DNA of 64,000 bases from an uncultured Pseudomonadota bacterium (GTDB lineage: Bacteria; Pseudomonadota; Gammaproteobacteria; Burkholderiales; JALYOK01): assembly GCA_902826775.1 (NCBI GenBank), contig CADEHE010000014.1, positions 1 through 64,000 of the forward strand. The letters run 5' to 3'. Shown piece by piece: positions 1 through 9,037 of the stretch. The position numbers were made by a program, and so were the translations under genes. The notes under the pieces are model-generated. The model worked only from the letters and a program-made list of their open reading frames with translations. It had not been told where the DNA came from and ran no database searches. How positions within the stretch are numbered: the first letter of the stretch is position 1; every line of letters begins with the position of its first letter.

Positions 1-176
1 CAGAGTCTTCACTTAAAGAAACGCAAAAACTGTCCTAACAAACGGGACCACCTCTCATCGCACGTAAATCCGCATGGGAATTCAGGGAAGACCAAGGAAA
101 AGCAAAGAACTATTTTAAGTCGCTAATCAATAGCAATCTGGAAAAGACCCAACCTACCGGAATTAACTACTGCTCG

Positions 177-509
177 TTGATTTTCTCAAAACCAAATCTG
201 ACAACGATATCAAATAGAGGACATTTTGAGACGGATAAATGTTCAACGGTTGGTAAAGATGGCTTCAAAATTGAATGCGGACATTCATCCACAATTTGGG
301 GAAGAAGACTTTTAACCTACAAGGGTAAAGGTGAGGAAAGAAAACAAGTCTGTCAGTACTTAATTCGAAATACGTATGGGCAATCCTGCGACGCATACAA
401 GAATTTGGAAGGTGCAGATCTAGAACCTAAAGAGCAGTGTGAAAATGGACAGATTTGGATGGATGAAGACGTCATATTGAAAAATTTGGCTTCGGTGTAC
501 CATTTTTAA
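177..509 (+). CDS. Unrecognised AT-rich ORF
   Basis: I do not recognise this 110-residue protein. The frame uses a TTG start at 177 but is open back to 39, just after a stop at 36-38, so the true start is unclear and the N-terminus may have been lost by a frameshift. The product is rich in Lys, Asn and Cys (six Cys, for example in KIECGH and QSCDAYKNL) and has no signal peptide or membrane segment. Base composition is far more AT-rich than every other gene in the window, which suggests recent acquisition. It could be a decayed fragment rather than a working gene. Confidence 0.35.
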   Translation: MIFSKPNLTTISNRGHFETDKCSTVGKDGFKIECGHSSTIWGRRLLTYKGKGEERKQVCQYLIRNTYGQSCDAYKNLEGADLEPKEQCENGQIWMDEDVILKNLASVYHF

Positions 510-523
510 CCGACAGGAAAAAT

Positions 524-555
524 GGTGTCAGGCTTTAATGACCGGTGTCAGGCCT
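524..555. repeat. Short direct repeat GGTGTCAGGC
   Basis: GGTGTCAGGC followed by T/C TT occurs at 524-535 and again at 544-555, a 20-bp period, directly downstream of the AT-rich ORF. Apart from this pair I see no gene or structure between 510 and the end of selO at 672. The repeat marks the edge between AT-rich and GC-rich DNA and may be the relic of a mobile-element end. Confidence 0.4.
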
Positions 556-671
556 TCCAATCCAACCCGGCTGTTTACCAAATGCCCGTGTAGGCAAGCG
601 GCATAGCGCCACTTGTCTCTTCTCCGATTGTCGAAGCCTCTGCGGCGAGCTATTCGCAGACTCTCAGCCCG

Positions 672-2162
672 CTAGGTCCCGCAGAAAGTCTTGTAGCAAG
701 CGGTGACTTCCGCCGGCGCCGGGCTGACGTAGTGAGCGTGGTCGGGGCGCTCGTCAAACGGCTGCGTAATCGCACCGAGCAAGCGCTCAAACGGCGCGAA
801 GTCGCCGCGCTCGGAAGCGGCGGCGAGCGCTTCTTCGACCCGGTGATTGCGCGGGATGTAAATCGGGTTGGCGCGGCGCATCGCGTCAGCGCGCGCATCA
901 GCGGGAGTGTTTTCGCGCACAGTGCGTTCTTGCCAACGCGCAAGCCACGCTTGCAGTTCGGACGCATCCGCGAACAGCGCATCGAGTGCGGCGCGTTCTC
1001 CCGCCGCGGCGTCGCTAAGGCGGCGCCATGCGAGGGTGAAGTCGGCGGCGTTGGCTCGCATCAATTCGAGCCAGTCTTGCGCCAAGGCGAGGTCAGCGTC
1101 GTCTTCGGTGGTCAATCCGAGTTTGGCCCGCGCGCCGGCAAGCCAATGCATTTCAAAGCGCGGCGTAAAGCCTTGCACGATGTCTGTCGCGGGCGCGATC
1201 GCCTGCTGCGGGTTTTCGCTGTCGATGAGCGGCAGCAGCGTTTCCGCCAATCGCGCTAAATTCCACTGCGCGATCAGCGGTTGATTGGCATAGGCGTAGC
1301 GCCCGTGCGTGTCGATGGAGCTGAACACGGTGCGCGGATCGTAAGCCTCCATGAACGCGCACGGGCCGTAGTCGATGGTCTCGCCCGAGATGGCCATGTT
1401 GTCGGTGTTCATCACGCCATGGATGAAACCCACATGCATCCACTGCGCGATCAATTGCGCCTGGCGCTCGCATACGGCGCGCAGCAACGCTAGGTACGGC
1501 TGCGGCTGCTCGGCCAATTCGGGATAGTGACGGCGGATGGCGTAGTCGGCGAGCTGGCGCACTTTGTCGTATTCGCCGCGCGCGGCGAAATACTGAAACG
1601 TACCCACGCGTATGTGGCTCGCAGCCACACGCGTGAGCACGGCACCCGGCAAAATTTCTTCGCGCCGCACCGGCATGCCGGTAGCCGCAACCGCAAGCGC
1701 GCGCGTAGTCGGAATGCCGAGCGTGTGCATCGCTTCGCCGATCAAGTATTCGCGCAGCATCGGTCCGACCGCAGCCTTGCCGTCGCCGCCGCGCGAAAAC
1801 GGCGTGCGCCCCGAGCCCTTGAAGGCGATGTCGCGGCGGCGGCCGTGGCGATCGATTACTTCGCCGATGAGCAGTGCGCGGCCGTCGCCCAACTGCGGCG
1901 AGAAGCCGCCGAACTGATGTCCGGCGTAGGCTTGCGCAATCGGTGTGGCGCCCACGGGCAACTCGTTGCCTGAGAAGATTGCTGCACCGATGCTGCCATC
2001 GAGTGCATCCGCGTTTAACCCGAGTTCTTGCGCCAGTTCGCGATTAAAGCGCAGCAACGCCGGCTGCGGCACTTGCGCGGGCGAGCAGGCGACGAAGAAT
2101 CCTTCCAGCTCTCTCGCATAGCTGTTGTCGAATTCGAACGCAGCGACGGCGGGCGATCGCAT
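672..2162 (-). CDS. selO: SelO/YdiU protein adenylyltransferase
   Basis: Full-length SelO (496 residues; the E. coli protein is of similar size). SelO pseudokinases transfer AMP from ATP to Ser/Thr/Tyr of client proteins and are linked to redox stress. Seen here: the inverted-kinase core FKGSGRTPFSRGGDGKA (about residues 113-129), the HGVMNTDNMA metal/catalytic loop, DYGPCAFMEAYDP, and the C-terminal ACYKTFCGT whose cysteines are typical of the family. It starts only 6 bp after the msrA stop, so the two are probably cotranscribed; the pairing with a methionine sulfoxide reductase fits the redox role. No anomaly seen. Confidence 0.95.
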   Translation of the reverse strand: MRSPAVAAFEFDNSYARELEGFFVACSPAQVPQPALLRFNRELAQELGLNADALDGSIGAAIFSGNELPVGATPIAQAYAGHQFGGFSPQLGDGRALLIGEVIDRHGRRRDIAFKGSGRTPFSRGGDGKAAVGPMLREYLIGEAMHTLGIPTTRALAVAATGMPVRREEILPGAVLTRVAASHIRVGTFQYFAARGEYDKVRQLADYAIRRHYPELAEQPQPYLALLRAVCERQAQLIAQWMHVGFIHGVMNTDNMAISGETIDYGPCAFMEAYDPRTVFSSIDTHGRYAYANQPLIAQWNLARLAETLLPLIDSENPQQAIAPATDIVQGFTPRFEMHWLAGARAKLGLTTEDDADLALAQDWLELMRANAADFTLAWRRLSDAAAGERAALDALFADASELQAWLARWQERTVRENTPADARADAMRRANPIYIPRNHRVEEALAAASERGDFAPFERLLGAITQPFDERPDHAHYVSPAPAEVTACYKTFCGT

Positions 2163-2168
2163 CGTCGG

Positions 2169-2678
2169 CTAGGCGGCGTTGCGGCGCGGCAGTTTCCAGT
2201 TCGGCCGCGGGTAGTGGCAGGTGTAGCCGTTCGGATAACGCTCCAAATAATCTTGGTGTTCCGGCTCGGCTTGCCAGAATGCGCCTGCCGGCGCGACTTC
2301 GGTTACGACTTTGCCCGGCCATATTCCCGAAGCATCGACATCGGCAATGGTGTCGAGCGCGGTGGCGCGCTGCGCGTCGGAGGTGTAGTAGATCGCCGAG
2401 CGGTACGACATGCCGACATCATTGCCTTGCCGATCGCGCGTGGACGGATCGTGAATCTGAAAGAAGAATTCCAGCAAGTTTCGAAATGTAAGCTTGCCCG
2501 GATCGAACACGATTTCGATCGCCTCGGCGTGCGTGCCGTGATTGCGATAGGTGGCGTTCGGCACGTCGCCGCCGCTGTAGCCCACGCGCGTGCCGATAAC
2601 GCCGGGGAGCTTGCGGATCAAATCCTGCATGCCCCAGAAGCAACCGCCGGCGAGGATGGAGGTTTCAGTGCGGGTCAT
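2169..2678 (-). CDS. msrA: Peptide-methionine (S)-S-oxide reductase MsrA
   Basis: A 169-residue MsrA that reduces methionine-S-sulfoxide in proteins and free methionine in the cytoplasm. The catalytic motif GCFWG is present with the nucleophilic Cys at residue 13, followed by the family segments [19 protein letters not shown] and the C-terminal [14 protein letters not shown]. No signal peptide and no fused MsrB. It is the first gene of a two-gene unit with selO, 6 bp apart. The 225 bases upstream (2679-2903) are moderately AT-rich and should hold its promoter, but I see no clear -35/-10 pair. Confidence 0.96.
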   Translation of the reverse strand: MTRTETSILAGGCFWGMQDLIRKLPGVIGTRVGYSGGDVPNATYRNHGTHAEAIEIVFDPGKLTFRNLLEFFFQIHDPSTRDRQGNDVGMSYRSAIYYTSDAQRATALDTIADVDASGIWPGKVVTEVAPAGAFWQAEPEHQDYLERYPNGYTCHYPRPNWKLPRRNAA

Positions 2679-2903
2679 AGCGCGTTCCTGTCTGTTAGTT
2701 TAGAGACTGTGCTAAATGGCGTCTACTTGCCGAAGTGCAAGCGTAACGCAGGTGCGCACTGGGCGGCGTTGTTGTCGACCGTCGCGCTGGGAAAATCTTA
2801 TACAGTAAGTAGTGCATGTTGATAAAACAGATGAATATTCAGATGTGAGGAATACCTGGGTTGAGTATGGAATGATCACGGTTAATAACGATCGGAAAAT
2901 TAC

Positions 2904-3731
2904 TCACACTTTAGATACGAGGAAAGCCAATCGGTTCAAGCAAAAATAGTACTGCCCGCTTGCACCATGCGACTCCAAGTCGGCCGCCCACGCTTCGGCT
3001 TGCTCCAAGCTAACGCCTAACTTGCCGGCGACAAATTTCGCGATAGTGCGAATCATGCTGTAGCTATAGGTTTCCGCGTCGTAAGTCGTATTGACGATCG
3101 GTATTGCGGTCGCGCGCTCTAAACGCATGCCGGCAGCCGCAATCAGTTGCGGCAGTTGGGACGGCAAGTGCGGATGCGGGCAATGCAAGTGCCAGGCGTC
3201 GATGACGCGGCGCATGCGCTCGCGGTTCGAGTTGCGCCAGATAACCGCATCCCAATCCGTGTCGACGATGAGCGCGCGGCCGCCGGGTTTCAGCACACGC
3301 TTTAGTTCTGCCAATGCGAGCGCGAGGTCGTCGACAAACTCGTACACTTGCGTAACGGCGACAGCATCGAGCGTAGCGCTCTCGCACGGCAGGGCCGTCG
3401 CGCTGGCTTCGCGCGCGTTCGCGTTCGCATGCCCAGCGCAGCGTGCCTGAGCCAGCGCGAGCATATCGGCGCTGACGTCGATGCCTGTGACACTGCCGCG
3501 TGCGCCGACTTCTTGCGCCATTTCCATGACTAGTAAGCCCGGCCCGCAGCCGATGTCCAATACAAGCTCTCCGGGTTTGAGTTGCAACAACGCGCGCGAA
3601 GCGCGTCGCTGCTCGACGATGTCCGGCGTTTGGTAGAGACGCTCGACACGCTGCGAAGCTTTTTGATCGAAGGCGAAGTCCTTGCTCAAAGCCTCTCCCA
3701 GGGAAACTGTTGTTCGACCCATTGTGCGCAA
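2904..3731 (-). CDS. Class I SAM-dependent methyltransferase
   Basis: A 275-residue class I methyltransferase of the UbiE/Methyltransf_11 type. Motif I LDIGCGPGLL lies at about residues 58-67, the acidic residue after strand 2 is in VTGIDVSADML, and the post-motif segment LAELKRVLKPGGRALIVDTDW is clear. The N-terminus overlaps the end of the upstream amidase gene by 46 bp; an ATG at codon 4 would shorten the overlap slightly. Substrate unknown. The overlap suggests translational coupling to the amidase on the same strand. Some C-terminal residues (YYFCLNRLAFLVSK) resemble the tail of small-molecule methyltransferases, but that does not settle the substrate. Confidence 0.85.
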   Translation of the reverse strand: MRTMGRTTVSLGEALSKDFAFDQKASQRVERLYQTPDIVEQRRASRALLQLKPGELVLDIGCGPGLLVMEMAQEVGARGSVTGIDVSADMLALAQARCAGHANANAREASATALPCESATLDAVAVTQVYEFVDDLALALAELKRVLKPGGRALIVDTDWDAVIWRNSNRERMRRVIDAWHLHCPHPHLPSQLPQLIAAAGMRLERATAIPIVNTTYDAETYSYSMIRTIAKFVAGKLGVSLEQAEAWAADLESHGASGQYYFCLNRLAFLVSKV

Positions 3732-4981
3732 GCCAGCGTGCGCGCGTCGTCGCCGCCGCGGCCGATGACTTGCACGCCAAGCGGAAGCTGGCTCGGTCCG
3801 CGCGCGATAGGGACGTTAATCGCCGGTGTACGTAACAAGCTCCACATGCGGCAGAACACCGGATCGCCGGTGGTTTCGATCGGCGGTGCCTCGCCCGGCG
3901 CGGAGGGTGTAAGCAGCACGTCGCAATCACCGATTGCCTGCGCAAACTGCGCTCGCGCTAGGCGTGCTCGTTTCATCGCGGCAGCATAGTCGGCGTGCGG
4001 CGTTGCCCAGCCGCTGTCCAATTGACCGCGCAAGCGCGGTGCGAGTTGCTCGGGGAAGCGGCGATGCTCGTCGGCGAGGCAACGCGCCATTTCGTACTGC
4101 CAGATGAGGTCTTGCGCGTCGTTCAAGTGATCGAACGTCGGCGGCAGACGCACATCGCACACGCGCGCGCCGGCGCGTTCAAGCTGCGCGGGCAATCGCT
4201 CGAACAAACTCTGCGTTTCGGGTTGCGCAGCGTGCCATTGAGCGGTTAGGCAAATCCCGATTCGCGGTGCGTCTCGCGGCGTGTGCGTCTCGGGTGCAAG
4301 GCAAAGTTCGCGACGCTCGGCAAGCGCAGCGACGGCAAAGGCCGCATCCGCGACAGTGCGCGTAAACAAGCCGACTGTGTCGAATGACTCGGTGATCGCT
4401 TTGACGCCGATGCGCGGCAGCGTGCCGAAACTGGGCTTGTAGCCGACGCAGCCGCAGAAGGCGGCAGGACGAATGATCGAACCGGTTGTTTGCGTGCCGA
4501 ACGCAACCGGCACCATGCCGGCCGCCACCGCGGCGGCGGAGCCGCTGGAGGAGCCGCCCGGCGTGCGTGTGGCGTCATGCGGGTTCGCAGTCTTGCTCGG
4601 CGGAAAAGTGGCGAACTGCGTGGTCGTGGTTTTGCCGACGATCAGCCCACCGAGCCGGCGCGTCATCGCAATTGCGGCCGCGTCGGTGCTCGGGCGGTGG
4701 TCGCGGTAGATGGTCGAGCCGTACTGCGTCGGCATGTCGTAGGTGTCGAAGATGTCTTTCACGCCGAATGGGATGCCGTGCAGCGGGCCGCTAGCAGCGC
4801 GTCGATCCAATTCGCGCGCGGCGGCGAGCGCGCGCTCGCGGCCGAGGTACTCCCAAGCGCACACACGTGTCTCGGACGTCTCGATTCGTTCGAACACGCC
4901 GCGTACCACCGATTCGGCACGCACGTCGCCGTCGGCAATCTGCTTAGCTAAGCTGCGCATGAATGGTGCAGGGGAGGTCAT
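3686..4981 (-). CDS. Amidase-signature family hydrolase
   Basis: A 431-residue amidase-signature enzyme that should hydrolyse a carboxamide to acid and ammonia. The Ser-cisSer-Lys triad is visible: Lys75 in PFGVKDIFDT, cis-Ser146 in PGGSSSGSAA, and nucleophile Ser168 in TQTTGSIIRPA. Cytoplasmic, no signal peptide. The start at 4981 is an ATG; a second ATG at codon 8 is possible. It diverges from the second amidase gene and transporter operon across 274 bp, so both may answer to the same amide supply. The substrate cannot be told from sequence; relatives include allophanate-hydrolase-like and Glu-tRNA-amidotransferase-A-like enzymes. Confidence 0.9.
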   Translation of the reverse strand: MTSPAPFMRSLAKQIADGDVRAESVVRGVFERIETSETRVCAWEYLGRERALAAARELDRRAASGPLHGIPFGVKDIFDTYDMPTQYGSTIYRDHRPSTDAAAIAMTRRLGGLIVGKTTTTQFATFPPSKTANPHDATRTPGGSSSGSAAAVAAGMVPVAFGTQTTGSIIRPAAFCGCVGYKPSFGTLPRIGVKAITESFDTVGLFTRTVADAAFAVAALAERRELCLAPETHTPRDAPRIGICLTAQWHAAQPETQSLFERLPAQLERAGARVCDVRLPPTFDHLNDAQDLIWQYEMARCLADEHRRFPEQLAPRLRGQLDSGWATPHADYAAAMKRARLARAQFAQAIGDCDVLLTPSAPGEAPPIETTGDPVFCRMWSLLRTPAINVPIARGPSQLPLGVQVIGRGGDDARTLACAQWVEQQFPWERL

Positions 4982-5149
4982 GGTGGCACTATACTTGATC
5001 GGCTCGAACCTGGATCTGCTGCGCCAGTGCGCCTGTTTGGCGCGAGGCGGTGCTCAAATGCGCGTAGGTTGGTGCGCCCGTTGAGGCGCGTTCGTAACGC
5101 GCAATTCCGATGAAACACGTTTTCGAGCAAGCAGCGATTTTGAACTTTG

Positions 5150-5178
5150 TTGACTAGTGTTTCACTCGGCGATAGATT
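5150..5178 (+). promoter_or_regulatory. Candidate sigma-70 promoter of amide operon
   Basis: TTGACT at 5150-5155, a 17-bp spacer, then TAGATT at 5173-5178. This lies about 80 bp before the amidase ATG at 5256 in the divergent intergenic region 4982-5255. It is a pattern match only. On the other strand a TATAGT-like hexamer lies at about 4988-4996, very close to the start of the divergent amidase. Confidence 0.4.
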
Positions 5179-5255
5179 ACGCGATGGGGAAGGAAGAGTT
5201 TATTCCTGCCTACCAAAAATCCCCTCTTGCAACCAGATCGTCGGAGACCGCAACC

Positions 5256-6656
5256 ATGAGTGACGTTGGCTGGCATTATCTGGAATTACTAGAAATCGGT
5301 AGGCGCATCCAGAGCAAAGAAATTTCAGCGGTTGAGGCCACCCGGGCGCAACTCGACCGCATTCAAAAGCTCGACGGCAAGCTCAAGAGCTACGCCACGC
5401 TCATGGCTGACGCGGCGCTTGCCGACGCGGCGCGGGCCGACGATGAAATCCGTAAAGGCAATATTCGCAGCCCGCTACATGGTGTGCCGATCGCTGTCAA
5501 AGACTTGTGCTGGACTAAGGGGGTGCCTACGGCCGCCGGCATGACGATCTACAAGGATTTCAAGCCGGACCAGGATGCGACTGTCGTGCGCAAGCTACGC
5601 GATGCCGGCGCGGTCAACTTGGGCAAGCTGCAGCTCACCGAAGGCGCTTACGCCGATCATCATCCCAAGATCATGCCACCCGTGAATCCGTGGAACGCAG
5701 CGCACTGGTCGGGTGCCTCATCAAGCGGCTCGGGCGTGGCCACCGCGGCGGGTCTGTGCTACGGCTCGCTCGGCTCCGACACCGGCGGCTCGATCCGTTT
5801 TCCCTCAGCTGCGAACGGTTGCACCGGCCTGAAACCGACATGGGGCCGCGTCAGCCGCTACGGCGTGTTCGAGCTGGCCGCGACTTTGGATCATATCGGG
5901 CCGATGACGCGCAGCGCGGCAGATGCGGGCGCGATGCTTAGCGCCATCGCCGGCGCCGATCTCAGCGATGCGACGGCCAGCCTGGAGCCGGTGCCGAACT
6001 ATCTGGCCGGCATGACCCGGGGTTTGCGCGGTTTGCGCGTCGGTGTCGATCCGAAGTGGAACAGTAACCGTGTGGAAGATGCGGTTAAGCAGACGCTCGC
6101 GAGCGCACTGAAAGCGATCGCCGATGCCGGCGGTGAGATTCGAGAAGTGAGCTTTCCCGACCCCGAACAGGCAATCGCCGATTGGTTCCCGCTATGCGGC
6201 GTGGAAGTTGCGGTTGCGCACGAAGCGACTTACCCGGCGCGCAAGGATGAATACGGCCCCGGTCTTGCCGGCATTATCGAGTTAGGCCGCGGCCAAAGCG
6301 GCATGGACTACCAAAAGATCATGCTGCACCGGCATGATTTTCGCGGGCGCGTGCAGCGCTTGTTCCAGGATATTGATCTGCTGGTAGTGCCGGCGACAGC
6401 GGTGGCGTCGCCCACCATGGCGCAAATGGCGAAACTCGGCGAGGATCCGGATCTTATTTCCGCGTTGCTGCGTTACACCTGTCCATTCGACATGACTGGC
6501 AGCCCTACCATAACCTTGCCCGCAGGATTTACGCCGCAGAATACGCCGATCGCATTTCAGTTCGTCGCCAGGCATTTCGAAGAAGAGCTGTTGGTGCGCG
6601 CCGGTTGGGCGTTCCAGCAAGCGACCGACTGGCACAAGAAGCATCCCAGTCTCTAA
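5256..6656 (+). CDS. Amidase-signature family hydrolase
   Basis: A 466-residue amidase-signature enzyme. I chose the ATG at 5256 because homology-like sequence (GWHYLELLEIGRRIQ) begins there; the frame is open further upstream, but that part overlaps the candidate promoter. Catalytic residues are clear: Lys82 in PIAVKDLCW, cis-Ser157 in GASSSGSG, nucleophile Ser179 in GSDTGGSIRFP. It is only distantly like the divergent amidase at 3686-4981, so the two probably have different substrates. It precedes an amide/urea-type ABC importer by about 100 bp on the same strand. Its likely job is to hydrolyse the imported amide to ammonium and a carboxylate. Confidence 0.92.
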   Translation: MSDVGWHYLELLEIGRRIQSKEISAVEATRAQLDRIQKLDGKLKSYATLMADAALADAARADDEIRKGNIRSPLHGVPIAVKDLCWTKGVPTAAGMTIYKDFKPDQDATVVRKLRDAGAVNLGKLQLTEGAYADHHPKIMPPVNPWNAAHWSGASSSGSGVATAAGLCYGSLGSDTGGSIRFPSAANGCTGLKPTWGRVSRYGVFELAATLDHIGPMTRSAADAGAMLSAIAGADLSDATASLEPVPNYLAGMTRGLRGLRVGVDPKWNSNRVEDAVKQTLASALKAIADAGGEIREVSFPDPEQAIADWFPLCGVEVAVAHEATYPARKDEYGPGLAGIIELGRGQSGMDYQKIMLHRHDFRGRVQRLFQDIDLLVVPATAVASPTMAQMAKLGEDPDLISALLRYTCPFDMTGSPTITLPAGFTPQNTPIAFQFVARHFEEELLVRAGWAFQQATDWHKKHPSL

Positions 6657-6754
6657 GTAAAACGCAGCCTAAGCAAACCACCTGCGATTGCGGTGTGGAA
6701 TCTAAGGTTTGTGGTCAAATCGATGTTTAACAGCAATAAACAAAGGAGCAGACC

Positions 6755-7987
6755 ATGAAATTTCGCAGGAGTCTTCTTGCATTCGCTAGTGCCCTGTCCG
6801 TTACTGCATTAATTGGCGCAGCACCGGCATCGGCTGCCTCAATCAAGATTGGCTTATTAGAGGATATCTCAGGGGATCTCGCACTCTTAGGTAAACCTAA
6901 GCTAAACGGCTCTCAACTCGCCGTTGAAGAGATCAACAAGGCAGGTGGCATCATGGGGCGGCAGATTGAACTGATCCACCTTGATCCGCAGGGTGATAAC
7001 GCGCGTTATCAGGAGTTCGCGCGGCGCTTAGTTAACAAAGACAAAGTGGACGTCCTAATTGGCGGCATCACCTCCGCATCGCGCGAAGCCATTCGCCCGA
7101 TCATGAATCGCACGGACACGCTCTATATCTACACTAACCAATACGAAGGCGGCGTGTGCGACGCCGGCATGATCAGTAACGGCGCGGTGCCTGAGCAGCA
7201 GTTCTCGACCATGATTCCGTTCATGGTGGAAAAGTTCGGCAAGAAAGTCTACGTAATCGCCGCCGACTATAATTTTGGTCAGATTTCGGCCGAGTGGAAC
7301 CGCAAGATCGTGAAGGACTTGGGCGGCACGGTGGTGGGCGAGGAGTTCATTCCGCTCGGTGTTTCCCAGTTCGCGCAGACCATTCAGAACATCCAAAAAG
7401 CGAAACCGGATTGGATTTTGACCATCAACGTCGGCGCCGCGCAGGACTCGTTCTTTGAGCAAGCCGCAGCGGCTAAGCTGAATTTACCGATGGGCTCGTC
7501 GATCAAGGTGATGCTTGGTTTTGAGCACAAGCGCTTTGCTCCGCCGGCGCTGAACAAAATGCACGCCGTCGCCAATTGGTTCGAGGAAATCGACACGCCC
7601 GAAGCGGAAGCATTCAAGAAGCGTTGGCATGCCAAGTTCCCCAACGAGATGTACATCAACGACATGGGCTACAACGCGTACACCGCGGTCTACCAGTACA
7701 AGATGTTGGTCGAGGCGGCCAAGTCGACCAAGCTGGCCGATATCCGCAAAGTGATTGCTACCGGTAAAGCGTGCGTCGAAGCACCGGAAGGACAAGTCTG
7801 TATCGATCCGAAAAGTCAGCACACTTCGCACCGTATGCGCTTGATCGCCGTAGATGAAAAGCACGCTGTCAAAGTTCTTAAGGATTACGGCGTTATTCAG
7901 CCCTATTGGCTAAGCGAAATCGGCTGCGACTTGACCAAGAAGAACGACAAGAAGCAGTACACGCCGACGGATTTGCCGAAGAAGTAG
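6755..7987 (+). CDS. Amide/urea-type ABC transporter binding protein
   Basis: A 410-residue periplasmic binding protein of the HAAT family, closest in look to FmdD/AmiC/UrtA proteins for short amides and urea. The signal peptide covers residues 1-27, ending ASA. The mature protein starts SIKIGLLEDISGDLA, the usual type I periplasmic-binding fold entry, and has the YIYTNQYEGGVCD segment seen in amide-binding relatives. A good ribosome site, AAAGGAG, lies 8 bases before the ATG. It is the first transporter gene after the amidase and is followed by two permeases and two ATPases. Choice of ligand (formamide, acetamide, urea) is inference from the adjacent formamidase. Confidence 0.9.
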   Translation: MKFRRSLLAFASALSVTALIGAAPASAASIKIGLLEDISGDLALLGKPKLNGSQLAVEEINKAGGIMGRQIELIHLDPQGDNARYQEFARRLVNKDKVDVLIGGITSASREAIRPIMNRTDTLYIYTNQYEGGVCDAGMISNGAVPEQQFSTMIPFMVEKFGKKVYVIAADYNFGQISAEWNRKIVKDLGGTVVGEEFIPLGVSQFAQTIQNIQKAKPDWILTINVGAAQDSFFEQAAAAKLNLPMGSSIKVMLGFEHKRFAPPALNKMHAVANWFEEIDTPEAEAFKKRWHAKFPNEMYINDMGYNAYTAVYQYKMLVEAAKSTKLADIRKVIATGKACVEAPEGQVCIDPKSQHTSHRMRLIAVDEKHAVKVLKDYGVIQPYWLSEIGCDLTKKNDKKQYTPTDLPKK

Positions 7988-7995
7988 CGGCGGCG

Positions 7996-8112
7996 CCAAC
8001 CCTCATCATTAGATTCACCCAGCAGCCCCTCACCGCTGCCCTCTCCCCAGTTCCGGGGCGAGTGAGTAATGAACTCTCCCTCTTCGGCGGAGAGGGCAGG
8101 GTGAGGGTTGGC
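7996..8112. repeat. Dispersed palindromic repeat
   Basis: Between the binding-protein and permease genes, CCCCTCACCGCTGCCCTCTC (about 8026-8045) is mirrored by GAGAGGGCAGGGTGAGGG (8090-8107), and the outer ends AACCCTCA and TGAGGGTT also pair. This is the widespread intergenic CCCTCACCC...GGGTGAGGG type found in many proteobacteria. It could form a long stem that attenuates or protects the message between the highly expressed binding protein and the membrane genes. Confidence 0.7.
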
Positions 8113-8172
8113 GGCGCAACCCCGAAACGATAATGGCGGCGGTTCGCCTCTAACTGGCCAGCGGAGCCCATC

Positions 8173-9036
8173 ATCACCGAAATCTTCTCCATCCTCTATC
8201 AATTCGCGGACGTCTTCGCGTTTCTGATCCTGTCCGCCGCGGGGCTGGCCATCGTGTTCGGCATGATGGGCGTCATCAACATGGCGCACGGAGAGTTCAT
8301 CATGTGCGGCGCCTACGTCACTGTCGGTTTGGTGCACGGAGGCTTGCCACTGCCGCTGGCGCAGCTTTGCGGGGTGATTGCGGCGGGCTTGGTCGGCGTA
8401 TTGGTGGAGATGACTATTGTGCGCCGCTTCTACAAGCGCCCGCTCGACTCGCTGCTCGCGACCTGGGGCTTGAGCCTGGTGGTCACGCAAGGCATGCTGA
8501 TATTAGTCGGCTCCTCGCTCGCCGGCATCGGCACGCCGGAAGGTAGCTTCAAAGTCGGCGAGTACAGCTTCTCAACTTACCGCTTGGTATTGTTCGGCGG
8601 TGCAATCGCGGCACTCGCCGTGATTTACTTCATTTTCATGCGTACGCGCTTCGGTGTGCATGCGAGAGCCACGATGCAGAACCCGCAAATGGCGCAAGCG
8701 CTCGGCGTCAAAGTCGGCAGGGTTTACGCGATCAGCTTCGGCATCGGCGCGGCGCTCGCCGGGTTTTGCGGCGCGTTGTACGCACCGACCATGACCTTGA
8801 TCCCGACCATGGGCGCAACGTTTATTGTTGAGAGTTTCGTTACCGTAGTGGTGGGTGGCGCCAACGTGCTGCTGGGCACGGCGCCGGCGGGCGCGCTGTT
8901 GGCGATCATCCGCACCTCACTCAACGCGTGGGAGGGACAAATCATCGGGCAGATCGGTATGCTGATTGCGGTCATCCTGATCATTCGAATCTTGCCGGAA
9001 GGTGTGTCCGGCTTCCTCACTCGGCGGCAGCGCTAA
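8173..9036 (+). CDS. Amide/urea-type ABC permease 1 (UrtB/LivH-like)
   Basis: Inner-membrane permease of the branched-chain amino acid/urea class, about 287 residues, with the family motif GVINMAHGEFIM and a typical EAA-like region near GAALAGFCGALYAP. The reading frame is open from 8134, but there is no ATG, GTG or TTG before a GTG at 8254, which would remove the first membrane helix (IFSILYQFADVFAFLILS). Comparison with the family puts the start at about 8173, where the codon is ATC, six bases after a GGAG. I therefore give 8173 as the probable start, either a rare ATC start or a mutated or misread ATG. It is followed by the second permease after 1 bp. Confidence 0.85.
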   Translation: MTEIFSILYQFADVFAFLILSAAGLAIVFGMMGVINMAHGEFIMCGAYVTVGLVHGGLPLPLAQLCGVIAAGLVGVLVEMTIVRRFYKRPLDSLLATWGLSLVVTQGMLILVGSSLAGIGTPEGSFKVGEYSFSTYRLVLFGGAIAALAVIYFIFMRTRFGVHARATMQNPQMAQALGVKVGRVYAISFGIGAALAGFCGALYAPTMTLIPTMGATFIVESFVTVVVGGANVLLGTAPAGALLAIIRTSLNAWEGQIIGQIGMLIAVILIIRILPEGVSGFLTRRQR

Positions 9037-9037
9037 C

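Noticed and set aside
2028-2822. Plus-strand frame of 264 codons opposite selO/msrA
   Set aside because: Mostly antisense to msrA and selO, no recognisable motif, no ribosome site.
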